A stretch of DNA of 23,466 nucleotides from JANMEX01 sp031423755 (GCA_031423755.1 JANPGC010000096.1:1-23466); one strand, 5' to 3'. Numbered from the stretch's first letter, positions 14,979 to 23,435 are shown. Notes: generated from the sequence alone by a model not told the origin. A program made the numbers and translations.

Positions 14979-16652
14979 TCAGCCCTGACGGCGCAAAAAC
15001 GCCGGGATTTCGAGCGGATCGTCCTCTGTTGCCACGATTGGCTGGGCCGTAACACGCCCCTGCTCGTCAAGCGGGTTGCGACGCGGCGCGTAGGCTGAAG
15101 CCTCCTGGCTCAGTGGACGGCGCGGCTCTGCTGGACGCTGCATAACCGGTTCGCGGGGTTGAACAACCTGTTGATGGGCGTGCGAATCATCATCGCGCCG
15201 TGTCAGCCCCTGAGTGATTCGGCGCAAAAGTCCAAGCGCACCGGCTTGCTCAGCTGCTTGCTGCACCGGAGCGGGTTGGGCGCGATGTTCCATTTCCGCC
15301 TTCACCACCGGTGGGAAATCTTCAACGCGAGGCATGCGGACTTCAGCTGCAAACACCTGCGGCTGCGGTGCGCGCTCTTGAATTGGCGCAATCGGCAACG
15401 GCGCGCGAACTGGCTCGGCTTGTGCGGCCGGACGGAAAAGGCCGCTCGCCGGACGAAACTCCGGATCTGCGGTGCGTGTTGCGGCGGCCACTTCAATTTC
15501 CGCCATGCGGATAACATCGGCAACCGGGTCAGCAGTCGCCGCCTCCAGGGCAGCAGGAGCAGCCGCGGCTGCTTCTACAGGACGGGCCGCCGGACGCTGG
15601 GGTTGAGCGACAGGTGCCTGGATCTGGCGGACAACAGGACGCGCGGCCTGGCGGAACTCAACCGGAGCCGCACCAATCTCGTTGAGCATTTTGTCGATAC
15701 CGGTGGCGACAACCGAAACGCGGATGATGCCATCAAGGCTTTCATCAAATGTCGCGCCCAGAATGATGTTGGCTTCCTGATCCACTTCCTCGCGAATCCG
15801 GGTCGCAGCCTCGTCCACTTCAAACAGCGTCATGTCGCGGCCGCCAGTGATCGAGATCAGCAGACCCTTGGCGCCCTTCATTGAGGATTCATCGAGCAGC
15901 GGGTTGGCAATCGCAGCCTCCGCAGCCGCCATTGCGCGGCCTTCGCCTGATGCTTCACCAGTGCCCATCATCGCCTTGCCCATGTCGCGCATGACGGAGC
16001 GCACATCAGCGAAGTCGAGATTAATGAGACCTTCCTTGACCATCAGATCGGTTATGCAGGCAACACCCGAGTAAAGCACCTGATCTGCCATGGCAAACGC
16101 GTCGGCGAACGTTGTCTTGTCGTTGGCAATGCGAAACAGGTTCTGGTTCGGAATGACAATCAGCGTGTCGACATTCTTCTGCAGCTCCTCAATGCCGAGG
16201 TCTGCCGTTTTCATCCGGCGCTGGCCCTCAAAATGGAACGGCTTGGTGACAACGCCAACCGTCAGGATGCCACGCTCGCGGGCGGCTCGGGCAACAACCG
16301 GCGCCGCGCCAGTGCCCGTGCCGCCGCCCATGCCGGCAGTCACAAAGCACATATGCGTTCCGTTCAAATGATCAAGAATTTCGTCGATGCATTCTTCGGC
16401 AGCTGCACGGCCGACTTCCGGCTGTGAGCCAGCGCCCAACCCTTCAGTGACAGCAACGCCCAACTGGACGATCCGCTCACAGCGAGACATGGTCAGCGCC
16501 TGCGCGTCTGTATTGGCCACGACGAAATCAACACCCTTCAAGCCGGCATTGATCATGTTGTTGACCGCATTGCCGCCGCCGCCGCCAACGCCGAAAACGG
16601 TGATGCGGGGCTTCAGCTCGGTGATATCCGGCTTCTGGAGATTGATCGTCAT
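14979..16652 (-). CDS. ftsZ: Cell division GTPase FtsZ
   Basis: FtsZ polymerises into the Z ring at mid-cell and recruits the division machinery. The 557-residue protein has the GTPase domain (about 15-320) with the tubulin signature GGGTGTG at 109-115 and the synergy segment LINLDFADVRSVM. A long Ala/Pro/Arg/Gln-rich linker follows (about 320-540), then the C-terminal peptide LEIPAFLRRQG that binds FtsA and other partners. The linker of over 200 residues is characteristic of Rhizobiales and makes this much longer than E. coli FtsZ (383). The ATG has an AAAGG about 10 bases upstream. The 67-base gap to ftsA could hold an extra promoter. A hairpin after the stop suggests that the mur/fts operon ends here. 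Confidence 0.97.
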   Translation of the reverse strand: MTINLQKPDITELKPRITVFGVGGGGGNAVNNMINAGLKGVDFVVANTDAQALTMSRCERIVQLGVAVTEGLGAGSQPEVGRAAAEECIDEILDHLNGTHMCFVTAGMGGGTGTGAAPVVARAARERGILTVGVVTKPFHFEGQRRMKTADLGIEELQKNVDTLIVIPNQNLFRIANDKTTFADAFAMADQVLYSGVACITDLMVKEGLINLDFADVRSVMRDMGKAMMGTGEASGEGRAMAAAEAAIANPLLDESSMKGAKGLLISITGGRDMTLFEVDEAATRIREEVDQEANIILGATFDESLDGIIRVSVVATGIDKMLNEIGAAPVEFRQAARPVVRQIQAPVAQPQRPAARPVEAAAAAPAALEAATADPVADVIRMAEIEVAAATRTADPEFRPASGLFRPAAQAEPVRAPLPIAPIQERAPQPQVFAAEVRMPRVEDFPPVVKAEMEHRAQPAPVQQAAEQAGALGLLRRITQGLTRRDDDSHAHQQVVQPREPVMQRPAEPRRPLSQEASAYAPRRNPLDEQGRVTAQPIVATEDDPLEIPAFLRRQG

Positions 16653-16719
16653 GGTCTTGTGCCTTTCGCTTCTACACCGTCACGCCGCCGCCGGTGAATT
16701 TGTGGGTTGCCCCGTTTCG

Positions 16720-18039
16720 TCAAAAACTGTCCTTCAGCCACTGCCCGACACGGGCAAACCGGCCACCGGTTCCTGTCATGCGCCAGCCGGAGCCGAAGCC
16801 CGCCGCCGCCTGTTCCAAATCCGCAACCTGCGGATAGATCAAAAGTCCCGCGCTCGCCGCAAAGGCCGGCCCCTTGGCCGCGTCAGGCAGGCCCGCCACA
16901 CCAAGCGGCCGGCCGACGCGGACATTGCGCCCAAGTATCCGCCGTGCCGCTTCAGGCAATCCCTGCAACTGGCTTGCCCCGCCGGTCAGCACCACGCGCT
17001 TGCCGACAACCGTGCCAAACCCTGACTGGTTGATCCGGTCGCGCAGCAGCTCCAGCGTCTCTTCCACGCGCGCTTTAATGATCCGCGTCATGATTGCCCG
17101 GGGTATCTGGTTGGCTTCCTCGTGCGGATCGCCCGAAATCGACCGGACAGAGATCATCTCGCGCTCGTCCGCTGCGCTGACCAGCACTGTGCCAAACCGC
17201 GCCTTCAAGGCTTCAGCCTCGTCCAGCTTGGTCGAAAGGCCGCGCGCCAGATCCATCGTCACATGGTTGCCGCCAATGGCTATCGCGTCCGTATGAATGC
17301 AGCGCCCTTCGGCAAAGATACCTATCGATGTCGTCCCGCCGCCGAGGTCGATGCAAGCTGCGCCGAGTTCAGCTTCGTCATCCACCAGCACCGAAAGCCC
17401 GCTGGCATAAGGGGTCGCCACCATCGTTTCGATGCTCAAATGCGCGCGGTTGACGCACAGTTCGAGATTGCGAAGCGGTGCCGAGTCTGCCGTTATCACC
17501 TGAACGTTGAGGCCAAGCTGGCCGCCTTCCATGCCGCGCGGGTCGCGGATGCCATTTTCGGCGTCGAGAGAATACGACACCGGCAATACGTGCAGAACCT
17601 TGCGTTCAACAGCCTGCGCCCTTTTGGTTGCTGCGCTCATCACACGGCTGATATGGCTATCGTCGACAGCACGGCTGCCTAGCGCCACAGTCGCTGAAAT
17701 CGTTGCACCCTTGATCCGGCCAGCCGAAACATTGGTGATGATCGAATCCACCGTCATCCCGGCCATGCGTTCCGCCGCATCCACCGCCTGCCGGATGGCC
17801 GCTTCCGCATTGTCCAGTTCGACGATCACGCCTGACTTAACGCCGTGCGAGCGCTGATGGCCGATGCCCAGAACCTCGACTTTGTGTGTGCGGCCCGGGA
17901 GGCGCGCGCTTTCATCACAAGGTGTCAATCTTGCAATCATGCAGGAGATTTTGGTCGATCCTACGTCAAGCACTGTGACGATGCCTGTGCGCTTGCCACC
18001 CTTGCCGCCAAATCCGGTGCGTCCGCCAAGGAGCGTCAT
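16720..18039 (-). CDS. ftsA: Cell division protein FtsA
   Basis: FtsA is an actin-like ATPase that tethers FtsZ to the membrane. The 439-residue protein has phosphate-1 VLDVGSTKISCMI near residue 23, the SHS2-type 1C domain, phosphate-2 CIDLGGGTTSIGIF, the adenosine segment VVLTGGASQLQGL, and a C-terminal amphipathic helix FARVGQWLKDSF that serves as the membrane anchor. Its ATG overlaps the ftsQ stop as ATGA. Everything expected for a functional FtsA is present. Confidence 0.97.
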   Translation of the reverse strand: MTLLGGRTGFGGKGGKRTGIVTVLDVGSTKISCMIARLTPCDESARLPGRTHKVEVLGIGHQRSHGVKSGVIVELDNAEAAIRQAVDAAERMAGMTVDSIITNVSAGRIKGATISATVALGSRAVDDSHISRVMSAATKRAQAVERKVLHVLPVSYSLDAENGIRDPRGMEGGQLGLNVQVITADSAPLRNLELCVNRAHLSIETMVATPYASGLSVLVDDEAELGAACIDLGGGTTSIGIFAEGRCIHTDAIAIGGNHVTMDLARGLSTKLDEAEALKARFGTVLVSAADEREMISVRSISGDPHEEANQIPRAIMTRIIKARVEETLELLRDRINQSGFGTVVGKRVVLTGGASQLQGLPEAARRILGRNVRVGRPLGVAGLPDAAKGPAFAASAGLLIYPQVADLEQAAAGFGSGWRMTGTGGRFARVGQWLKDSF

Positions 18040-18980
18040 GTATGTTTCTCCGCCTTCTTGGCTGCGTCTGCCTGCTTCTTCAGTTCTGCTTCGCGAACCG
18101 TCATCGCCCCTGCCGTCAACCGCACAACCACCCGGTCAGGCACTCGCAGATCGACAAGCTCAATATCCTTGGACAAAAGCCCGGTGGCGCTGTCCATCTG
18201 CGCCAATTGCTTCAGCGCATCAGCCGGATCACCTTCCGGCAACTGAATGGTCACGCCATTGTCGAGCCGGATATCCCAGCGCCGGCCGGCAACCAGCATC
18301 TGCGCTTTGACCCTCGACTTCAGTTCTGGAATGGCCGCCACGGCGGGCACCAGATATTTGGCTTCCCGCTCAGCGCCATTGCCCGTCACCAGCGGCAGAT
18401 TGGCATAGTTCTGGTGCGCGAATGGCACAATCAAATGCCCGTCTTCCTCGATCAGCGACAGCTCCTCATCATGCTGCCAGATTGCAAATGGCTTGCGCTC
18501 GACAAGCTTGATCGACAGCCCGTTCGGATAAAGCTTGCTGACCTCAGCGCTTGCCACCCAAGGCAGCGACACAAGCTTGTCGCGCGCCGCATCTGTGCTG
18601 AAGCCAATCAGCGAGGAATTGCCATTCAATTCCAGCGCGCCGAGCACATCGATTTCCGAAGTCTCCTTGCGGCCCGACATGTGAACGTCGTTGATGCCGA
18701 AGCCTATGTGGGCAGTCGCCGCCTGCAAAACATTGCTGGACTGGCCGCTGACTGTCGTTCCGTAAACGCCGGTCGCGAGCAGAAACAGGAACGCCGAGAG
18801 CGTGCCGACATGGCGCGGGAACGTCACCTGGCCGGATGCCAAACGTATGAGGGAGCGTACGGGCTTGCGCAGGATTTTCGGCAAGGTGCGATCAGTCGGC
18901 ATTGCGGCATCCGCCACAGCCTGTCGTCCGTTCGACCCTTTGCCCGCTAACGCAAACAAGACGCGTCCTCCACCATCCAA
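18036..18980 (-). CDS. ftsQ: Cell division protein FtsQ
   Basis: FtsQ is a bitopic inner-membrane protein that links the cytoplasmic and periplasmic halves of the divisome. The 314-residue product has a basic cytoplasmic N-terminus with ILRKPVRSLIRL, one membrane helix (about 59-79, TLSAFLFLLATGVYG), a POTRA domain (about 95-165: DVLGALELNGNSSLIGFS, WVASAEVSKLYPNGLSIKLV) and the FtsQ beta domain with FAIWQHDEEL and LVDLRVPDRVVVRL. The start at 18980 overlaps the ddlB end by 34 bases; a later ATG (18902) would give 288 residues and cannot be excluded. The tail is Lys/Ala-rich. Confidence 0.93.
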   Translation of the reverse strand: MDGGGRVLFALAGKGSNGRQAVADAAMPTDRTLPKILRKPVRSLIRLASGQVTFPRHVGTLSAFLFLLATGVYGTTVSGQSSNVLQAATAHIGFGINDVHMSGRKETSEIDVLGALELNGNSSLIGFSTDAARDKLVSLPWVASAEVSKLYPNGLSIKLVERKPFAIWQHDEELSLIEEDGHLIVPFAHQNYANLPLVTGNGAEREAKYLVPAVAAIPELKSRVKAQMLVAGRRWDIRLDNGVTIQLPEGDPADALKQLAQMDSATGLLSKDIELVDLRVPDRVVVRLTAGAMTVREAELKKQADAAKKAEKHT

Positions 18981-19873
18981 CTCAAAAGCTCACCGAACGA
19001 ATGCCCGGCAGCCGCTGCTATTTCCGGCACCAATGATGTGGGTGTCATCCCCGGCTGGGTGTTCACTTCCAGCCAGATGATTTCACCATCTTGAGAGAAG
19101 CGGTCATCATACCGGAAGTCCGAACGGCTTACGCCGCGACAGCCCATGGCTTGGTGCGCCTTGAGAGACATCATTTGTATTTTTTGGTAAATTTTTGGTG
19201 AAAGATTTGCAGGGCATTCGTGTTTTGATCCCCCCGCGACGTATTTGGAATCATAATCGTAGAAGGAATGTCCTTGCGGGATGATTTCCGTCACCCCGAG
19301 CGCCACATCGCCCATCACCGCGCAGGTAAACTCGCGCCCATAGATGAAACGCTCGACCATGACCGTGTCGCCATATTTCCATTCCTTCGACCCGATCACC
19401 TGCGGCGGATGCGCCTGATCCTCTTTCACGATCACCACGCCAAAGCTCGATCCCTCGCTCACCGGCTTGACCACATAGGGCGGCTTCATCGGATGCTCAT
19501 TGCCGATGGCAAACCGGCTCATCACCTTGGATTCGGCCACCGGAATGTGCACCAGCTTGGCAATCTTCTTCGACATTTCCTTGTTCATCGCCAGCGCCGA
19601 CGACATCACGCCCGAGTGCGTGTAGGGAATACCAAGATACTCAAGGATGCCCTGAATGGTCCCGTCTTCGCCATAAGGCCCATGCAGCGCGTTAAAAGCC
19701 ACGTCCGGCTTAAGCTCCGTCAGAACCGTCGCCACATCGCGTCCGACATCCACCCGTGTGACCTTATAGCCCTCAGCCTCAAGCGCATCAGCACAAGCAT
19801 TGCCAGATGAAAGGCTCACAGGCCGCTCCGACGAAAACCCGCCCATCAGCACAGCCACATGTTTCTTGGTCAT
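18947..19873 (-). CDS. ddlB: D-alanine-D-alanine ligase
   Basis: DdlB joins two D-alanines with ATP to make the dipeptide end of the peptidoglycan precursor. The 308-residue ATP-grasp protein starts MTKKHVAVLMGGFSSERPVS, with the Ser/Glu pair of the first substrate site. It carries NALHGPYGEDGTIQG, the lid-region VVKPVSEGSSFGV, SRSDFRYDD and the metal-binding LEVNTQPGMTPTSLVPE. All regions of a DdlB are present. The ATG at 19873 has GAGGG about 10 bases upstream; the longer frame from 19918 would add 15 unconserved residues. Normally this gene directly follows murB; here a Fic module and a 240-base gap intervene, so it probably has its own promoter in 19874-20113. Confidence 0.96.
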   Translation of the reverse strand: MTKKHVAVLMGGFSSERPVSLSSGNACADALEAEGYKVTRVDVGRDVATVLTELKPDVAFNALHGPYGEDGTIQGILEYLGIPYTHSGVMSSALAMNKEMSKKIAKLVHIPVAESKVMSRFAIGNEHPMKPPYVVKPVSEGSSFGVVIVKEDQAHPPQVIGSKEWKYGDTVMVERFIYGREFTCAVMGDVALGVTEIIPQGHSFYDYDSKYVAGGSKHECPANLSPKIYQKIQMMSLKAHQAMGCRGVSRSDFRYDDRFSQDGEIIWLEVNTQPGMTPTSLVPEIAAAAGHSFGELLSWMVEDASCLR

Positions 19874-20113
19874 TGAATGCAAGCCCTCTCTCGTGCCCCC
19901 ACACGATTCCGGGTTCAATCCGGGTGTGCCCCCGGCTCAAACCGTGGATCAAAACGCAATACGCGCCGACTCAATTTACGGAAACGCTTCTGGTTGCACA
20001 GAATCAGAGAGTTGATTCGCTGGCAAGGGGTGGCGTGGTTTTGGGTGGAAAACAGCAAGTCACAGCGACTGGCGACGGGCAAAGACAACTCGGCCACGCG
20101 ACAACACGCGCGG
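19874..20113 (-). promoter_or_regulatory. Probable promoter region of ddlB-ftsQAZ with four GANTC sites
   Basis: This 240-base gap has no gene. It contains GANTC, the CcrM methylation target, at 19905 (GATTC), 19968 (GACTC), 20001 (GAATC) and 20014 (GATTC), where about one would be expected by chance. CcrM methylation tunes promoters of division genes in Caulobacter and relatives. No clear TTAA-N7-TTAA CtrA site or sigma-70 pair was recognised. Confidence 0.4.
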
Positions 20114-20692
20114 CTATTCCGAAACCAAATCGCCAATCAGCATTTCCAACGCTTCCAATCGCCCTTTGAAGCTGTCCACCATCGCACGCATCGCCCTGTG
20201 CGGATCAAGCGCGGCCACATTGAACGGCAAGCCTGCCCTATCAGTCAAAAGGGTCAGAAAAGACATTTGGGTCCGGCCATTCCCCTCGCGGAACGGGTGA
20301 ATCGCATTCAACTCCGACAGAAACCGCGTCGCCTTTGCCGCAAACGCGCTGCCGGAAAGATCAGCGAAGTGGTTTTCACTGGCGAGCCACCCGAACAGCT
20401 TCTCCATCTCGTTTTCGATATGCTCCGGAAAACAGAACCAGTTGCCAGCCTTGCCGATCCGGATCGTCCGGATGGTCCCGGCCCAATCATAAACGTCCTG
20501 GAACAGATGATGGTGGAGCAAGAGATAGTGGAGCGCGTCGAGCTCTCCGGAGGGCCACATCTCCTGTGACCGGCTGATAACCATTTCCAGCTCGAACGCA
20601 TCAAGCATGCCTTGGTTCTGAACGCCCGCCCTGTTCCGCAACACATTTGTGCCGGGATAGCAGAGCGGGTCTGTTCCCGACGCGTAGCTCAC
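20114..20692 (-). CDS. Fic-domain toxin (probable AMP transferase) with altered motif
   Basis: Fic proteins usually transfer AMP from ATP to a hydroxyl on a target protein; FicT-type toxins of this size modify DNA gyrase/topoisomerase IV. The 192-residue protein opens with YPGTNVLRNRAG, typical of this class. It has a flap segment GNWFCFPEHIE and the active-site loop HPFREGNGR at 132-140 with catalytic H132 and intact E136 and N138. The usual second arginine of HxFx(D/E)GNGRxxR is Met143 instead. Its ATG overlaps the stop of the upstream antitoxin gene (ATGA), the normal antitoxin-first order. The module sits between murB and ddlB. Activity and target are inferred from family only. Confidence 0.88.
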   Translation of the reverse strand: MSYASGTDPLCYPGTNVLRNRAGVQNQGMLDAFELEMVISRSQEMWPSGELDALHYLLLHHHLFQDVYDWAGTIRTIRIGKAGNWFCFPEHIENEMEKLFGWLASENHFADLSGSAFAAKATRFLSELNAIHPFREGNGRTQMSFLTLLTDRAGLPFNVAALDPHRAMRAMVDSFKGRLEALEMLIGDLVSE

Positions 20693-20889
20693 TTCGAGGC
20701 AGAAGCTTGCTGATAGAGCCGCTTGATCTCATCGCGCTGCTGCGTCGGACTCAACCCAGCTGTCGCCCACTCCTTCAAGCGCGAGCTTTGCTCGGAAGTG
20801 AGAATTTGACCTTCAATTGCAGAGATTGCCTCGGCCCTGATCTGTCCGAGGCGAAGGTCACTGGCGTCTGAAGCGGTGCGGCTAACCAT
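20689..20889 (-). CDS. VbhA-like antitoxin of the Fic module
   Basis: The 66-residue, probably three-helix protein has QIRAEAISAIEGQIL followed by LTSEQSSRLKEWATAGLS and an Ile/Arg/Gln-rich tail. This is the layout of VbhA-family antitoxins, whose first helix inserts a Glu into the Fic active site. E26-G27 gives the Glu-Gly of the inhibitory motif (S/T)xxxE(G/N), but the residue four before the Glu is Ile22; the nearest Ser is one step later (S23). The ATG at 20889 has a weak ribosome binding site. It lies 10 bases past the murB stop (20917 to 20889 leaves 27 bases), close enough to be transcribed from the murB promoter. Confidence 0.82.
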   Translation of the reverse strand: MVSRTASDASDLRLGQIRAEAISAIEGQILTSEQSSRLKEWATAGLSPTQQRDEIKRLYQQASASK

Positions 20890-20916
20890 GGCAGGACCAT
20901 ACCATCGTTCTGCCCA

Positions 20917-21879
20917 TCACAACAACTGCCCCAAAAACTCCTGCACCGCATGCCCTGGCCTGAACGCCCCGATACGCTTGATTTCCCACTCAAGCCTGAT
21001 TCCCGAAGTCTCGAGCACCCGCGCGCGGACGGTTTCGCCCAGATACTCCAGATCATAGCCGTGCGCGGTGCCGGTGTTGATCATGAAATTGCAGTGCATC
21101 GGCGACATTTGCGCCCCGCCGACCATCAGCCCGCGCCCGCCCGCCTTGTCGATCAGCTTCCATGCGGAATGGTCCGGCGGGTTTTTGAACGTCGAGCCGC
21201 CGGTCTTCTCGCGGATCGGCTGCACGGTCTCGCGGTGGTTCTGCACCTCGTCCATCTTGGCGCGGATTTCGGTCTTGTCTGCCGGGTAGCCCTCAAACAG
21301 CGCCGAGGTGAAAATCAGATCCTTAGGCGCGGACGAGTGACGGTAAGCATAGCCCATGTCGGCGTTGCTCATAACGTGCAGTTTGCCCTTGCGGTCGATG
21401 CCGCGCACTTCAACCACCCGCTCGCGCGTCTCGACGCCATTGGCACCCGCGTTCATGCGCAGCGCCCCGCCAATGCCGCCGGGTATGCCATGGTAAAAGT
21501 GAAACCCGCCCAAGCCCAGTTCCAGCGCAAGCGCTGCAACCCGCTTGTCGGGCGTCATCGCCCCTGCGCGGATGGTCGTGTCGCCCGCCTGCACCGCCTC
21601 GCCAAAGCCCTTGGCGGAGAGCCGCACCACAAACCCGGCAATCCCGCCGTCACGCACCAGAAGATTCGACCCGATCCCCACCGGCATCACCGGAATCTCC
21701 ACCGGTACCGCCGCCATGAATGCCGCCAGATCTTCCTCATCCGCAGGCTGGAACATCACCTCCGCCAGCCCGCCGGCGCGGAACCAAGTCACCTTGTCCA
21801 TCTCGGCATTGGGCGTCATACGTCCGCGCAGACCGTCCAACCTGGACCCAAGTTTCTTCAGAAGTGCTTCACCGTCCAT
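20917..21879 (-). CDS. murB: UDP-N-acetylenolpyruvoylglucosamine reductase
   Basis: MurB is the FAD enzyme that reduces enolpyruvyl-UDP-GlcNAc with NADPH to UDP-MurNAc. The 320-residue protein has the FAD-binding motifs VGIGSNLLVRDGGI and GIPGGIGGALRMNAGANG. The catalytic residues are recognisable: R180 in GYAYRHS, S229 in KTGGSTFKNP (proton donor) and E299 in LEWEIKR. The C-terminus keeps KAGGRGLMVGGAQMSPMHCNF. The start MDGEALLKKLGSRLDGLRGR is reasonable, though its ribosome binding site is not strong. It is separated from murC by a 121-base palindrome, and from ddlB by the Fic module. Confidence 0.96.
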   Translation of the reverse strand: MDGEALLKKLGSRLDGLRGRMTPNAEMDKVTWFRAGGLAEVMFQPADEEDLAAFMAAVPVEIPVMPVGIGSNLLVRDGGIAGFVVRLSAKGFGEAVQAGDTTIRAGAMTPDKRVAALALELGLGGFHFYHGIPGGIGGALRMNAGANGVETRERVVEVRGIDRKGKLHVMSNADMGYAYRHSSAPKDLIFTSALFEGYPADKTEIRAKMDEVQNHRETVQPIREKTGGSTFKNPPDHSAWKLIDKAGGRGLMVGGAQMSPMHCNFMINTGTAHGYDLEYLGETVRARVLETSGIRLEWEIKRIGAFRPGHAVQEFLGQLL

Positions 21880-21912
21880 ATGCGGACTTTCTTACTTGTT
21901 TTTCGCCATTCC

Positions 21913-22033
21913 AAAATTCGCTGTGGTGAGTCAAATGGAGTGGTTTTCCGAGAACCGGAGCGGAGCGTATGTTAAGTACGTGAGCACCGGAAGCGCAGGA
22001 AAACCGCGCCAGTTGGACGCCACGGCGGATTTT
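21913..22033. repeat. 121-bp imperfect palindromic repeat between murC and murB
   Basis: The outer arms AAAATTCGCTGTGG (21913-21926) and CCACGGCGGATTTT (22020-22033) match at 12 of 14 positions. The inner arms GGTTTTCC (21942-21949) and GGAAAACC (21998-22005) are perfect, and the centre reads GCGTA-TGTTAAG-TACGT. The core (ACCGGAGCGGAGCGTA ... TACGTGAGCACCGGAAG) is one I associate with dispersed intergenic elements in Mesorhizobium and relatives (recollection). The right end touches the murC stop codon. It can form a long stem in the murC-murB transcript. Confidence 0.8.
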
Positions 22034-23435
22034 AGCCGAGAGCGTTTAGTTCTTTTGGTAGGGCATACGCCCACTGCGTGATATTCCCGGCCCCAAGGAA
22101 GATCACATAGTCGCCCGACTTGGCAAGCGAGCGGATCAGCCCGGCCAGTTCCGGCGCACCGTTGATGTGCCGCGCGTCACGGTGACCGCCCGAACGGATC
22201 AAATCCACCAGCGTTTCCGAATTCACCCCCGCAATCGGCTCCTCACCTGCTGCATAGACCGGTGCCATGATCACCGTATCGGCATCGTTGAAGCACGCCG
22301 CAAAATCGTCAAAAAGGCTGGCCAGCCGCGTAAAACGGTGCGGCTGCACCACAGCGATAACCCGGCCCTTGGCCGAATCCCGCGCCGCCTTAAGCACCGC
22401 CTTGATCTCAACCGGATGGTGGCCATAATCATCAAATATCTCAACGCCATTCCACGAACCGGTATGCGTAAACCGCCGCTTGACGCCGCCAAAGCCCAGC
22501 AGCCCCCTCTTGATTGCCTCGCCGTCAATGCCAAGCTCATACGCGACAGAAATCGCCGCCGTCGCATTGGAAACATTGTGCCGCCCCGGCATAGGCAGGC
22601 GCAGACCAGTCAGTTCGGTCAGCTTGCCCGTCTTCCGGTCACGGATCGTCACATCAAAATTCGTGCCCGGGCCGTCAACAACGCAATTGTGAAAGCGCAC
22701 ATCCGCCTGCGGATTTTCGCCATAGGTAATTACGCGCCGGTCCTCAATCCGCGACACCAGCGCCTGCACTTCCGGATGGTCGAGACACATCACGCCAAAG
22801 CCATAAAACGGCACATTCTCGACAAACTGCCGGAACGCCTCGCGCACTTTGTCAAAGGTGCCGTAATGGTCGAGATGCTCCGGATCAATGTTGGTAATCA
22901 CCGCCACATCTGCCGGCAGCTTCAGGAAGGTGCCATCGCTCTCGTCCGCCTCCACCACCATCCAGTCGCCGCCGCCCATCCGGGCATTGGTGCCATAAGC
23001 GTTGATGATGCCGCCATTGATGACTGTCGGGTCCAGCCCGCCCGCATCCAGCAACGCTGCGACCATCGAGGTCGTCGTCGTCTTGCCATGCGTTCCGCCA
23101 ATGGCCACCGCCTGCCGGAACCGCATCAGCTCGGCCAGCATTTCCGCCCGCCGCACGATCGGCAGCTGCCGCTCGCGCGCAGCCATCAGTTCCGGATTGC
23201 CCTTCTTGATCGCGGTCGAAACCACAACAACATCCGCCGTGCCAAGGTTCGCAGCAGTGTGCCCGACAAAGCATTCAATGCCATTATCGCGCAGCCTTTG
23301 GCAGTTGGCGCTGTCAGCCTGATCAGACCCCTGAACCTTGAATCCGAGATTGTGCAGCACTTCGGCAATGCCGCTCATGCCGATGCCGCCAATGCCGATA
23401 AAATGCACCAGCCCGATATTGGGTGCCATTTTCAT
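22032..23435 (-). CDS. murC: UDP-N-acetylmuramate-L-alanine ligase
   Basis: MurC adds L-alanine to UDP-MurNAc with ATP, the first step of stem-peptide assembly. The 467-residue Mur ligase has the N-terminal Rossmann-type UDP-binding motif HFIGIGGIGMSGIAEVL, the P-loop GTHGKTTTT with K118, the central VEADESDGTF and ITNIDPEHLDHYG, and C-terminal DDYGHHPVEIKAVL and VVQPHRFTR. All Mur ligase invariants I know are present. The ATG at 23435 has AAGGGA about 9 bases upstream; an ATG two codons later is possible. The last 31 bases of the window (23436-23466) are the upstream spacer, where murG usually ends in this order. Confidence 0.97.
   Translation of the reverse strand: MKMAPNIGLVHFIGIGGIGMSGIAEVLHNLGFKVQGSDQADSANCQRLRDNGIECFVGHTAANLGTADVVVVSTAIKKGNPELMAARERQLPIVRRAEMLAELMRFRQAVAIGGTHGKTTTTSMVAALLDAGGLDPTVINGGIINAYGTNARMGGGDWMVVEADESDGTFLKLPADVAVITNIDPEHLDHYGTFDKVREAFRQFVENVPFYGFGVMCLDHPEVQALVSRIEDRRVITYGENPQADVRFHNCVVDGPGTNFDVTIRDRKTGKLTELTGLRLPMPGRHNVSNATAAISVAYELGIDGEAIKRGLLGFGGVKRRFTHTGSWNGVEIFDDYGHHPVEIKAVLKAARDSAKGRVIAVVQPHRFTRLASLFDDFAACFNDADTVIMAPVYAAGEEPIAGVNSETLVDLIRSGGHRDARHINGAPELAGLIRSLAKSGDYVIFLGAGNITQWAYALPKELNALG

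Noticed and set aside
18042..18950. A 302-codon plus-strand frame over ftsQ
   Set aside because: It is antisense to ftsQ, rich in Arg/His/Gln, with no family resemblance.
20950..21975. A 341-codon open frame on the plus strand
   Set aside because: It is antisense to murB, whose catalytic motifs are intact, and it runs across the intergenic palindrome. The composition is that of a reverse-strand shadow.
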